DNA of 64,000 nucleotides. Origin: Uranotaenia lowii (Eukaryota; Arthropoda; Insecta; Diptera; Culicidae). Under the pieces are notes generated by a model. That model searched no databases. It was given only the letters and a program-made list of their open reading frames with translations, and was not told the DNA's origin. The translations under genes were made by a program, and so were the position numbers. Position 1 is the first letter of the stretch. Each line of letters opens with the position of its first letter. This document shows, one piece after another, positions 42,546 to 53,931 of this stretch. The stretch lies in contig NC_073691.1 of NCBI RefSeq assembly GCF_029784155.1, forward strand, positions 135,590,394 to 135,654,393, written 5' to 3'.

Positions 42546-43113
42546 ATGAACAGGATTTTCAACTTTTTAGTCATTATTGCGATGATCGGTGTCTTTGGTC
42601 AGGTTAGTTGATTGATTGTTTGATTAAAGAGACTTTTAAAAGGTCAGGTTTCTTGTGAAAGCAAACTTTAAAATGTTTTAACTATCCATGGTTTTTTTTA
42701 AACTTTTTTTTTTCCTTCGATAGGAGGCACCACCTCGGAAATATACCGAGGCACATTTGCTAGAAGTACAGCAACTAAACCAACAATGTGCAACAGAGAA
42801 CAACATTTCGAATGACACCATGCTACAATTTATGAATAATTCTCCAGGCGGAAAGATCCCGGAAAGTCGTTCGTTTTCGTGTTTCCTTGGCTGCGTTTAT
42901 CAAGCTATGGAATATGTGTCCCCCGATGGCCAAATCTTGAGGGAAAGTATTAGGGAAAAATGGACAACCGTTTATACAAGGGAGTCGGTTGAAAAAGTTC
43001 TCAATTCGTGTGGATCCGTCGGGGGAACAGATTTGTGCGAAAGATCTTATAGTCTGTACTCTTGCTATGACGATATCAAAACGGTCGTTGAGCCAATCGT
43101 AAAAATTGATTAA
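42546..43113 (+). CDS. Odorant-binding protein, classic six-Cys (paralog 2)
   Basis: Second member of the pair. Exon 1 42546-42602 encodes signal peptide MNRIFNFLVIIAMIGVFGQ, the intron is 42603-42723 (GTTAGT...TAG, phase 0), and exon 2 42724-43113 ends in TAA. The protein is 148 aa. Cysteine spacing is the same as in paralog 1: C-X30-C-X3-C-X38-C-X8-C-X8-C. Differences cluster between Cys3 and Cys4 (LRESIREKWTTVYTRESVEKVL against LMNNIFEKLNNVYTMEWVDYIF; each shown is a part) and at the C terminus. These regions line the ligand pocket in OBPs, so ligand preference may have diverged. The N-terminal linker is a few residues longer. Gene, promoter and downstream flank are all duplicated, so this was a DNA-level tandem duplication. 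Confidence 0.94.
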
Positions 43114-43302
43114 CCCAATTGTGAGTGATTAGAAAGCCTTAAAGAGAATTTGGAAAAAAATGGTCATCATCAGTGTTCTTAAAGTAAAATTTGAATTTAT
43201 GCATAGAATTTGGTGTTAAATGTAAATATTGACAAAAGTAGATACATTTCCGAAATTAAATGTAGCGATTTTTATGAACTGAGAAGAGCCTGCTATCACT
43301 AT

Positions 43303-43690
43303 ACACAGCAACAAATTTCTAAAAGTATACGGAATCTTAAATAGTACGAAAGATGTAATTTTTCTCGAGTGTAATCCAAATAAGATGTGATTTTAAATTT
43401 CTTTTGATGTTATTTCAGTCTGTTTTCAAAAAGTGATTAAAAATAATTTTATTTGCTATAATTGTAGATTCTTTGATTTAAAAATGAAATCATAAATTTG
43501 GTAAAATTATATCTGTTTGATTTAAAATTTAATGAAAATATTTGCATTTACTTAAAAAGCGCGGTTTCATCTTAAAATCACTAAACATTTTCAATCTTAG
43601 ATTTTATTCAATCAAACTTCCTCTTGATGCTTTTTCGTTGGAACTTTAAGTTATGCCTATTTAAATTGGGGTAAATTTTTCTATTCGTGT
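43303..43690. mobile_element. Possible short TIR element downstream of OBP gene 2
   Basis: This AT-rich block is missing from the corresponding flank of OBP gene 1. Its ends, TACACAGCAACAAATTTCT and AAATTTTTCTATTCGTGTAG, are weakly inverse. A plausible insertion, not proven. Confidence 0.35.
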
Positions 43691-44723
43691 AGGGCCAATT
43701 GTCCTATTTGCCGCTGATAGTGTTCGTGATATTACGCAGGTTGTTTCACCAACACTTTTCAGTTTTGGGACAATAAATCTCAAAAACGACTATGTGTGTC
43801 GACCGGCTGCCCGTTTTTTGTACCGATAGTTTTTGAGGTTAATTGTCCCGTCTCATCTGTGCACGCTCAGAAAGTGTGCGTAAGAAATGTCAAAAACAAC
43901 TTTATAGGCGTAACTGAGTTGACCGTGTGTGACAAATCGGTGAAATTTGTTTTACGTGTAGGACTTCAAAATGAAACAAAAACGGTCATTCAGTTGGGCG
44001 AAACTTCCAGGCATGGTTGGTCCGCACTTCTCAAATCCGACAGTGCGCTGTGTAAATCGCACCGTTATCTTCTACGATTTGTAGAGCACCACACTTCATT
44101 CCGAAATGCTCTACATTCGTTTCCGAGTACAGCCGAAGCCAAGTGCCGAGCAAAACCGGTGCCCCAATAACAACACTACTGTGTGAGCAGGAGAAATCCC
44201 GAAACACACAACTGAAGTGCATTTTTTCCATCTCTTCCTACCACAGTAGCAAACAAACAGCACGAAACGATATTGCTTCTTCTTCTTCCTTTTCTTGTTG
44301 GGAAAGAACCAAGCCTACTGAGTTGCTTTAGCGCTGCTCCACTACACTTAATGTGATGATTTTTTTCTCTTGCTCTCACCCTGGCGAAGCGTTCTCTTGC
44401 TCTTTGATTGGGTATACGCCCGGCGTCTTAACAGAGCAGGGCAAGTGTTCCAGAACGAAAAGTTCACTGAGTTGCATTTTTCAAGCCGCTCGGGGAGAAA
44501 TGGACAACCATGCTTCCAGGCATGATGAATCTTGATATGGTGGTCTCATTTTGGCATAAAGTAGACGAGGTTTTAATGCGGAGAAGGGGGCGAAATGCAG
44601 CCGAAATTTGACAGCTGGCTGCTGGCAGGCTGGGATGCCAGGTGCTCTGATTTTTTGTAAAACACGAAGTTTTGACAATCATCAAGATATTGTTAAGACA
44701 AAGATTTCGCCTTGATTCTTGCA
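43691..44723. other. Downstream flank of OBP gene 2 and repeats
   Basis: 43691-43930 matches the flank of OBP gene 1. 44500-44700 holds TGACAGCTGGCTG and GGGATGCCAGGTG, which recur inverted at 48640-48780 and may be ends of an outer element. The 43796-44170 frame (124 aa) shares only CVRNVKNN with the matching frame at OBP gene 1 and is probably not a gene. Confidence 0.45.
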
Positions 44724-44934
44724 AATATGATACTTACAAAGAATCGATTAAAAAAATTTCGGCTAAGTTCCGGGCTGGTAAGCAAAGCTGGAAGACGTTG
44801 GATCAATAAACGACGGTGTCAGCTTTGTCGGTAGCGGTGAGTAACATTAATTATGCATTAGTTATGACAAATTTATGCTTATTCTAAACTTTTTTCTTCA
44901 AAGAGCTGTGTAGAAGCAGCAGAAAGTCAACAAA

Positions 44935-45260
44935 TCGGATGGTAACATAGCGGGGCATCACATTCCATCGTCCGAGAAGCGGCTGGCCTTCCTGCGGGAA
45001 CACCCAATCTTTATCGAGATGAAACAGCTACTTCGGGAGGACCCCCGTCTGTTGCCATCGCTGCTCCAGAACATCCAATCGAATAATCCGGATCTCATGG
45101 GTATCATTTGGGAAAACCAGATGAAGTTTTAGGCACTTTTGAACGAGGGAACCGATGAGCTGAAGGGTAGTGGAAAGGGCTGCGTCAGCGGTGGCAGTGA
45201 CGTAGCGCAGAATGTAGCCTCGATTGCCGCTTCGATGGTGAACACCCTGAGTCCGACCTT
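44935..45260 (+). pseudogene. RAD23-like XPC-binding domain fragment
   Basis: The frame from about 44955 reads SSEKRLAFLREHPIFIEMKQ then LLREDPRLLPSLLQNIQ, NNPDLMGIIWENQMKF, stop, ALLNEG. This is the XPC-binding (STI1-like) domain of RAD23, a shuttle factor for ubiquitinated proteins and nucleotide-excision repair: FLR-X2-P-X-F...LLP-LLQ-I...NP-L. A TAG at 45130-45132 interrupts the domain just before its last motif. A GTGAGT at about 44844 and TTTTCTTCAAAG at about 44908 could be splice sites of an upstream intron. No ubiquitin-like or UBA domains are seen nearby. After the stop the frame stays open (GSDVAQNVASIAASMVNTL) but I cannot place it. Likely a duplicated, decaying copy. Confidence 0.6.
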
Positions 45261-45318
45261 GATGCCAACGATCGGACAAGCAACATCCGGTTTAGGATTT
45301 TGGTTGTTTGGTCCACCC

Positions 45319-48300
45319 TTAACCCTCATCCGCATTAGATTTCATTACCCTAATCAGCACTAGGAGTGTCAATTTGACACTCCAAGCTAAAAGCGTCATT
45401 ACTCTTTTTATATCTAACCAATTACAATGAAACTTATATCACTAGAAACCTTGTAACGTCAGTAAAATATGTTTAGAACATTATATATAGCTAAAGCTTA
45501 TAGTTTTCTCGCTATTCAGCATGAAAGAAAAAAATCCGAAAAAACATGCCTCAGGAAAAGTGCTGTAGTTCATATATTACACGTCCAAAAAATATTTGCT
45601 TCATGCATATTAAAGCTGAAGTTAATGTCTACATCATGAAGCCAAGAAATATTTTTTTTAAATTTTTTTTTAATGAAATGGTCACAAAAAGTTCAAAAAA
45701 GTGGTCTGAAAAACCTACTTTTCATTAGATTGCTAGTAAAAACTGTTTGAGCGGTGGTAAAGGTTTTGTAAAAATATCATTACAAATTTTATTCTTATTC
45801 TGACATTTTGTTGTCTTTAGATTTTAATGCAACAAAATTGAATGTACTGGAATTTTTCAAAGTTGACTACTTTGCGCAATTTTTTTACAATTTGAAATTT
45901 CATTTGTTTTTGTAGTCCACCGTCAGTTTGTACCCGGATTTTCAGTGATTTTACTTTGTTTGGACCAATAAAAAGATTATTCATTGGAAAGCACATTTGA
46001 TCTACATTCTAGTGAGGTGCAACAATTCACGCTGAGAGATTTCACAAAAATATGAAAATTATAAACGTAAAATCATTCCTGAATTTCCTTCGCTCTCTGC
46101 CCGAATCAGCACCCAATGTACCTACTCGGAGAGCAAACAAACTCGTTTTGCTGGACGTGCTGCTTGTGGTTCTAGAAATTCAGGAATGATTTTACGTTTA
46201 TAATTTTCATATTTTTGTGAAATCTCACAGCGTGAATTGTTGCACCTCACTAGAATGTAGATTAAATGTGCTTTCCAATGAATAATCTTTTTATTGGTCC
46301 AAACAAAGTAAAATCACTGAAAATCCGGATACAATCTGACGGTGGTCCACAAAAACAAATGAAATTTAAAATTGTAAAAAAATCGCGCAAAGTAGTCAAC
46401 TTTGAAAAATTCCCGTTAATTCAATTTTTGATGCATCAAAAAGCTAAAGACAACAAAATGTCAGAATAAGAATAAAATTTGTAATGATATTTTTTCAAAA
46501 GCTCTTCCACCGCTCAAACAGTTTTACTAGCAATCTATTGAAAAGTAGGTTTTTCAGACAACTTTTTTGAACTTTTTGTGACCATTTCATTAAAAAAAAA
46601 TTAAAAAATATTTCTTGGCTTCATGATGTAGACATTAACTTCAGCTTTCATATGCATAGGGCAATTTTTTTTTTTTGGACGTGTAATTGAACTACAGCAG
46701 TTTTCCTGAGGCATGTTTTTTTCGGATTCGGAACTATAAGCTTTAGCTATATATAATGTTTTAAACATATTTTACTGACATTACAAGGTTTCTATTGATA
46801 TAAGTTTTGTAGAAGTTCAAAATAATTCAAACGAATTAAATGGATTTTACTTTGGGAGTGTCAAAATGACACTCTAAGTCGGAAAAGGGAGTTTTTTGTT
46901 CAAGCTTCCAGGGTTCGTCCATAAATAAAGTAAAGATGCAATTTTAAAGAACTTTTGAATTCATTTAGGGTCCCCGAAAAAATATTTTCTTTTTTGAAGC
47001 TTCTGAAAAAAGTTACAAGCATTCAAACTTGCAATAGTGTCAAAATGACACTCTACACTGAACCAAATCGGGCTATAAAGTGTATAAGATCATTATAAAA
47101 ATAATTACCAATACTATGTCTAGTAGAAACTAACGGTGAATCCATTGAAAATTATAACAAAATCCAATACTTTCTACCAGTTCGTCGATACGGACAGTAT
47201 GCGGTGAAAGATACTAGAAAATCCAATAAATCTTAAGAACTTTTGACACTTTTTTAAATGTATTGGGAAATCCAGTAGCTTTGTTCGTTGAATTTTCGAT
47301 ACCGGTTCAGACTCAGAGAAAGTAAACCAGCAGCCAGCAAACATAAAATGAATTAAAACAGAACGTCAGGTGTATTTCTGACCCCAGTTTGTTCATCAGG
47401 TTGGTGTGGAATCGGAAAATTCTTCAGCGAATAATCAAACACATGTGATAAAAAATTACCTCAAGAATGTTACAATTTAACTCGTCGTAAGTAAACATAA
47501 CTTATAAATTAAATAATAATTTTGTTTTGTTAATAAATTCATTTTTTCTAGCTCAAATTTTATTTAGACGGAAGCGCACGGATTAATAAAAATTAGACAT
47601 CCGGCCAGAGAAATTTTCGGGCGCATGATTATGATCCTGGAAAAGCTCACTGGAGGTTCATCATACTTAACCAACATCAAAATGAGAATAGTTATAATTT
47701 TTAAGCAACAATTTCAAAAAACTGATGAATACCGCTGTTCCTTCATTCCATTTCCGGCTCGCGAGACTCCTTAGAAACCCGAATCAGAAGAACTTCCGGA
47801 CCTGCCACCGATGCTTGTTGAACAGTTATTCGCAATTATGAAAAGTTTTTAATCGATAAGTTAAATAAATTAAGGTTCCTCAACGAATAGTGATTTTTCA
47901 ATAAATATTAACTACAGTTGACAACAAACAAACCGAGTACGAGTACGGTGTGGAATCCTTAAACTTGATCAGTACTGCTGAGAACCTTAGAACCCAATCC
48001 GGAATGTTCACCAAATGTACATGGCCAAATCATTGGAAAGGAAAGTTTTCTTTTTAGCTTATAAGAATAAATTTGTTCAATTAAACTCCATAATGTATCT
48101 CATTTACGTTGCAGGGAATAAAAACAAATAAATTTATGAATAAATTGAACAACGGCATATTTTATGGAATCTATGAACTTTTAATTTTATTTTTTTAATT
48201 GATAAATCAAGTCATCCTGGCGCACTTTGAAACTCATTGAAAATTCCTATAAAATGAATCACCCCTATTTCGACCGTCAAATCGTAAAAAGTATTGGATT

Positions 48301-48380
48301 TTCCTTTAGTGCAAAAACACTAGAATTTCCAATAAAACTTATAGCCAGATTTCGGTCAGTGTAATGCGGATGAGGGTTAA
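45319..48380. mobile_element. piggyBac-like non-autonomous element, 3.05 kb
   Basis: TTAA at 45319-45322 and 48377-48380 flank 15-bp inverted ends CCCTCATCCGCATTA (45323-45337, inverse at 48362-48376). A TTAA target and ends starting CCC are the hallmark of piggyBac elements. No transposase ORF is present. A 1.5-kb foldback element is nested near the left end. Confidence 0.8.
45364..46880. mobile_element. 1.5-kb foldback element
   Basis: Arms of about 700 bp (45364-46086 and 46175-46880) are near-identical inverses around an 88-nt loop (46087-46174). The tips carry GAGTGTCAAnnTGACACTC, itself palindromic. A third copy of the tip motif (GTGTCAAAATGACACTC) lies outside at 47036. The frames 45546-45728 and 46266-46469 are arm sequence, not genes. 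A transcript of this region would form a very long hairpin. Confidence 0.85.
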
Positions 48381-48890
48381 AATATCCTTCTTATTATCAC
48401 GGTTAATCACAGCTATTTCGGAGCTTCCGAAAAGTGCGCAGGGTATTGTAATTTGAGATACAAAAAAGTGTTTCGAATAAAATTATGCATTCAATACTCA
48501 AATCATTTCTTTGTTTCCGAAGGTCTAATTATAACAAAATAAAATAAACTAAAACATAATTTGGTTTGAAATCTTTTGATCTTTGGTCTACGATAAGCTT
48601 GTGCACAGACATACATAGACTTTTTTTTTCCAAATTTCTCTGATTTTTTATCTCAAACACCTGGCATCCCTGCACTACCTTTTTCGTAAACACTTCAGCC
48701 AGCTGTCAAAATTTTTTTCAATATGGCTGAACGTGCGATTTGGCATGTGAGACCACCATACTAGATTCGTCATGCTTCCAGGCGTAACTGGAATCGAAAA
48801 CAAGAAAGGGTAAAACTCGAAAATATCCGAAATTTGTCGAAAAGAGTTAAAGTTCTTGATAACCAACGAGCAGTAAGTAAATATAATGCA
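48381..48890. other. Repeat-derived stretch
   Basis: 48600-48780 resembles the inverse of 44500-44700 (CCTGGCATCCCTGCA, CAGCCAGCTGTCAAA, TGAGACCACCATA, CATGCTTCCAGGC). No gene. Confidence 0.4.
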
Positions 48891-48892
48891 TA

Positions 48893-49846
48893 CCGTCAAA
48901 CGGGGCATCATGCAACAGCGGGGTTGGATGCAACATTTATATAACACCACATTGAATCAATTTTTAATTTAATGTGTTGTTATAAAGTTATCTTAAAATG
49001 ATAAAAAAATGATGATGACATAATTTCTCGCAACTTAAGCTAGTTTTTTAAAGATTTTTATTTTTATATAAAATTTGAAAAATCGAGCAATAAATGTACA
49101 AATTTTAACATTTTTAGATACCGTAAAAAACTTTATCCAGTATGACGGATTGGTTTGATAATATTCCTTACAAACTTTTTAAAGGTTTCCTCAGGCTATA
49201 CCAACACTGTTGGTGTAAAAATATTTTTCGAAAAATCACTCAATTTTTTAAAATAAATATTTTTATAATTCAGTTAGGTGTCTGGGGTAAAATGAAACAA
49301 AATGCAAATCAAAGAAACACATTGTAAAACTAGTATCCATGTGCTAGAATAGGAATGTTTTGCATCACGCGTTTATAAACATTGAAATTTCATTCATCCA
49401 AACATTTATTTTTATGTTTTCAGCTTTTAGAGTTTCTCGTAGTATTATTTAATCCCTAAATGTATGCAGGATTCATATTTTCAGAAAAAATGTGAAAATA
49501 AGATTTTACAGACCAACTGCATTACTGAAATTGGTGTTTTCATGCGTAATGGTCTTTAATGCATCGCAAATTTATAAAAAACTATAAATTTTCATACGTG
49601 TTCATAAGAATTTTCATTAAAAACAAAGTTTGTTGCAAGTTACCCAATTTTAGAGGGAGGGCGAAAAACGCATGTTTTTAGAAAATTAAAAATAACTAAA
49701 GAAACCAATAATTTTTCTAACTACGCCAATTTGATGTCCCATCACCCTTGAAACTTTTGATGCATAAGAGGTAGGATTAACTATGAACATAATTTTTTTA
49801 AAAGTCATTGAAGTTGAAAATTGTTGCATGTTGCCCCAGTTGACGG
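48893..49846. mobile_element. 954-bp TIR element, CCGTCAAACGGGGC family (intact copy)
   Basis: Ends CCGTCAAACGGGGCATCATG and the inverse of CCGTCAACTGGGGCAACATG, with TA at both edges (48891-48892, 49847-49848). It contains CCCTAAATGTATGCAGG at about 49456. The intact reference for the interrupted copy at 6487-8585. Confidence 0.87.
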
Positions 49847-49848
49847 TA

Positions 49849-50672
49849 TTTCTTGTCTTGACTTTTCTGAACAAAAAGTAGTCGTATTAAAGTAGTCCTA
49901 TTCAATATAGGATTTGATTATTATTCTTATAAAAACATGATGGTCCAAAATAGCGATCAGAGTTCTTATCGAATAAACAAGTTTGTCGGCTTAAATTTTG
50001 TTGAATTTATACAAACAACGATACGTTCCTATAGAAAAAACGTGATCTTCGTAATGAAGGGATAAACTACACACTTGGAAAAATCCACTTAACACTACAT
50101 GCAATAGCATGGATGGAAAAATCGGGTATTTATACATGCAACAATACTGCTTGTTTCATGTAATCGTCCCATCGCATTCATCTGCTTTGTTTACTGTAAG
50201 TTTACATTTTCCATATCATATATGGCCAAGGAAATTTATACAATTAGAAAAAGATCGTGTTCTCGTTTATGATACATTTATTTTTTTAATACAGAAAACA
50301 CATCAAATAAAAACCAGCAAACATTTCACTCAAATTGAATATTACGCACTGAACACTATTCACTTTCATAAAACACCGATGGGTATTTTTCGATTCTCTC
50401 AGCAACGGAAACGATGACAGGTACCGAAGGACCTCGAAAGCAACTGTCGAATTTCTGAAAACAATAAATGGAACCAGTTAATCAACATTGTAACGACTTC
50501 TACAAATGCTTTTTAAATATATTTTCACTTACTTTACTGAATAATTCTGTGCCCACAACTTTCGGGAGGAGACTCCAATTCGAACAGAAGCAAACAGCCC
50601 ACGAACAGGTACATCAATGTACAGACGATACTGATATTTACATGAAATTGCAAGTTAATTTAATCGCAAGTA
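49849..50672. other. Intergenic, no gene supported
   Basis: AT-rich. The 102- and 90-codon frames here have no domains and no composition shift. Confidence 0.4.
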
Positions 50673-50935
50673 TCAAGATGCTATACTTTTTTTTTCATAT
50701 TTTCTGCGACGATGAAGCGAAAAAGTGTAATATAGGATAACATTTATCTTTCTGTGAAGGCAAAAGTGGTAACATAAACTTTTTTATTTCAAAAAATATC
50801 ATCGCCACTTCCCAAACCAATCCAAAATTCGTCAGTTACCCTATATCGCGATGATAAAACACAACTTTATGTATGATAATGGTGACTCGGATAACACGAA
50901 TGCTCGTGGCTTAATGTTCTACTGTATTCTTAAAG
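50673..50935. mobile_element. Short pogo-like element, copy 3
   Basis: Direct-orientation relative of 40071-40332. Shared blocks: TTTTCTGCGACGATGA, GCCACTTCCCAAA, GTTACCCTATATCG and ACTGTATTCTTAAAG. Confidence 0.65.
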
Positions 50936-52572
50936 GTGTGAGACATCTGAAATTATAGGTTTTTTTAAAGGTTTACATCGCACACTGGATTTCTGTTGTA
51001 ACACAAATTCGGATTCTTTTTAAACACCTAAAGCCACGTTCAATGGATTGTGCATTGCAGCCCATTAATTGATTTCATTAGAGTCCATGCTTTACCAACG
51101 TTTCGAAACTGTTATCAAGAAGTTCCGTGATCATCGCACGAATCGAGTTTAGATCTATCAGAAGCCGATATGTCACAACTTTCCACCGGTAATCGGTAGA
51201 GAAAAAAAGGAGTTTCTCTCAACTGAAGTTGAATGAATACCTTTGAAGGTGCTACCTAGTAGGTATCATCCCAAAAACGGAAGAAAAAGTGTGCTCATTT
51301 CCTGCTCAGTCCTCCCTTCATTCTGCTCTTCGTAACTCTTAAAATTCCTCCCTTATTGCACGCCGATGATGAGCGATATTTTTGCAGTGCTCTGTTACCT
51401 CCAAGATGGCAATCTGGCCCTGGTGATGATAAAAATAATGAATAGGATGAAAAGTGTAAGCACCCGTACATAGAGCACTTCACTTGCTCACCCATGGCGA
51501 CCAACCGCTTGGTTTAGTCAGCTTCTTAATTCGCTTAACTTAGACCTACCATCATAAGACTAACATGTAAGGGGGCGCTCTGAAGTGCGCTGGTGTGTTA
51601 CGCGCCATGTCAAATCATCATCATGACCAGGTCGTCCGGTGCAAACATGCAATTATGATTTAATGATATTGTGATTTGCTTGGCGTTTTACGTTCCGATT
51701 TACCTGTCAACGGGAGTTGCGTTATGATTGTTACTTTCAGGTGTCCGAATGAAAATTAGACAAAAACGATCGCATATATCTGGAGGGGAAATGAAACGTA
51801 TTCCTTTCCTGTCTGTTTCCATAAAATTTACAAGTCAGAACGTCGAAGAAAAATCTTCATTTAGATAGGATTCTAAAGCTATTGATAGACTATCGATCGT
51901 TTTCCAGGTTTTGTTAACGATGGGGATTGTCAACCCCTCGTTGATGACATTTTTTCACCTCGGGCACTTATCTCTTGTTTTCTAATGGACTACAGTTTTA
52001 GGACCATCGCTTCTTTCTATTGAAGTTTTTACAAAATAAAGCTTTGAAGTCTTTCTACATTTATTTACATACATTCTACATCACGTGGAAGTGCTCATTA
52101 CTCTCGAGATTTTTTTTCTTCGATATCCATTGTCGTGATTTTACGAATCTCAATTCAGAGATTCACTTAAACACGTCTGTCGCTCGCAAGAATAGATCAA
52201 TGACTGACTTTGTTTTGTTTGTTTGTCAAGTGCTGCAAAAATAGCAAATGTTGTCATAGAAATTTATTTTATTTTATTCATCTACAGTGTTGCCGAATAC
52301 AACTGTTATTTTATTTTATTCTGATTTATTTTCTGTATATTCTTCATCTCATCTCTACATCCATAAATTGCCCATTTGACTGAATCGATTTGGGATCATT
52401 TTAAAATTTCTTAAACCTATTCGAGAAAATCAACTTTAAGATTAAGAGTCTTTTAGTCAAACTTCCGATTCTTTCCGTTAGGTACTGGAGCATGATGAAT
52501 CGATATGATAGCAAAGATGACTTATAAATGACATAAAGAAAAGATGTTCGATTTTTGACAATTGTTCTATTC
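50936..52572. other. Intergenic, no gene supported
   Basis: Mixed composition, somewhat less AT-rich at 51250-51750, where old single-copy sequence may lie. No frame above 75 codons and no motif. Confidence 0.4.
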
Positions 52573-53931
52573 ACATTTGACACATTCCACGCGCTTGTAC
52601 CGCTTAAAAGTGATTTTTAACAGTTGGCGTATCAGAAAATTTCAAACTTGTCTATAATTTTGATAATTCAAATCACATAAAACCAACAGAGAAAAAGAAA
52701 AAAAAATAACAAGTTTTATGTAATTTTCAAAATCAAATTTTTTGTTGCAAAAAGTGATTATTTTGACAACTCTTCCAAAACAATTTATTCAAATTTATGG
52801 ATAAATTTGTATTGGAAAAACAGTGCTTCATTTTGCAGAAAAAAAGAATTTGTTTATATCCAATATGTGCTTGTTTTGAAAAGCGAACAAAAATAGTCGC
52901 AAATGAGTGAATTCACGTAACAAAAAAGGGAACTTTTAATTTTTTTGAGAAAACTTTGACATTTTCTGTCATAAAAAATTAGATCTTTTTTGAAAATTAT
53001 AGGAAAATTCTAAAACACTAAACATTATAAAAATCGGTTGGAATCTAGGTGAATTACAGCAGCGCGAATGAGTGAATTCACGTCACAAAATTTAATTTTT
53101 TGTAAAATTTCATAAGGAGAATATGCTCTAAAAGCTGTTTTGACCCTCCAGTTGGTCGGAATTTTTCAAATCGAGCATAGTTTAGTTGATTTCACTAGAT
53201 TTTTTTTTTTCAAAGAAAAATATAAAAAATGGAAACGAAATCAAAAAAAATTTTTTTTTGGTAAATTTTTAAATGAAGACTGTGAAAAACAGTAGTAATT
53301 TTAACGTATGATCCCTCAATATGTTGCTGTTCAAGTGCCATTTAAAAAAATGGAAAAAGTTAGGTAAAAATACTTAAAATTTATAATTTTAAAAGTCGGA
53401 ATAGCAAAATATTGTTTTTAATTAAGTACATATGAATTGATGGTTCTGAAGAATGGTTCAGAATAACTTGATATTTCATGACGTGAATTCTGTTAAATAT
53501 CCTGTTCTGTTCCAACCGAGTGAATTCACGTCACAACTTCAAATAAGCATAACTTCGTTCGTTGTTATTTGATCGAAAAGTTAGGCATATCAAATTATAG
53601 GATATTGTTTTTTCTATAACTTATTCGAAAACACCGATATTCTGTTTCTACCAAGAGAACAGGAAATCAAAGTTGTATATACTGAAGTCAAAAATGGCCA
53701 ATTCTAGCGTAAATTCACGTCACAAAAGTAATCTATCATAACAAAAAAAATTTAATTTTTTAATGACCAAATCATATTCATTTTGAATTAAATTTAATTT
53801 GTGACCGTTTGCTACAATTTTTTACAATTTGCGACCATTTGCTATATGCTCATTTTGAAATAAATTGGTTGACTTCTAGAATGATAACAGTTCATAAAAG
53901 TCCGGAAAAGCGATTTCACGCCACGGTGGAG
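52573..53931 (+). mobile_element. GAATTCACGTCACAA-motif element, copy 1
   Basis: Starts GACACATTCCACGCGCTTG and ends near CACGCCACGGTGGA. It holds at least five copies of TGAATTCACGT(C/A)ACAA or its inverse, spaced unevenly. The first and last parts align with the inverted copy at 60390-63457, and the right end with the fragment at 55640-55880. No protein coding. Superfamily unknown. Confidence 0.6.

Noticed and set aside
43796..44170. 124-codon frame downstream of OBP gene 2 as a possible gene
   Set aside because: The matching position at OBP gene 1 keeps only a short shared word and otherwise diverges with shifts; no domain or signal peptide.
45364..46880. CRISPR-like or bacterial structure
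   Set aside because: The repeat is a single foldback; splice sites, SINEs and retrotransposons show a eukaryotic genome.
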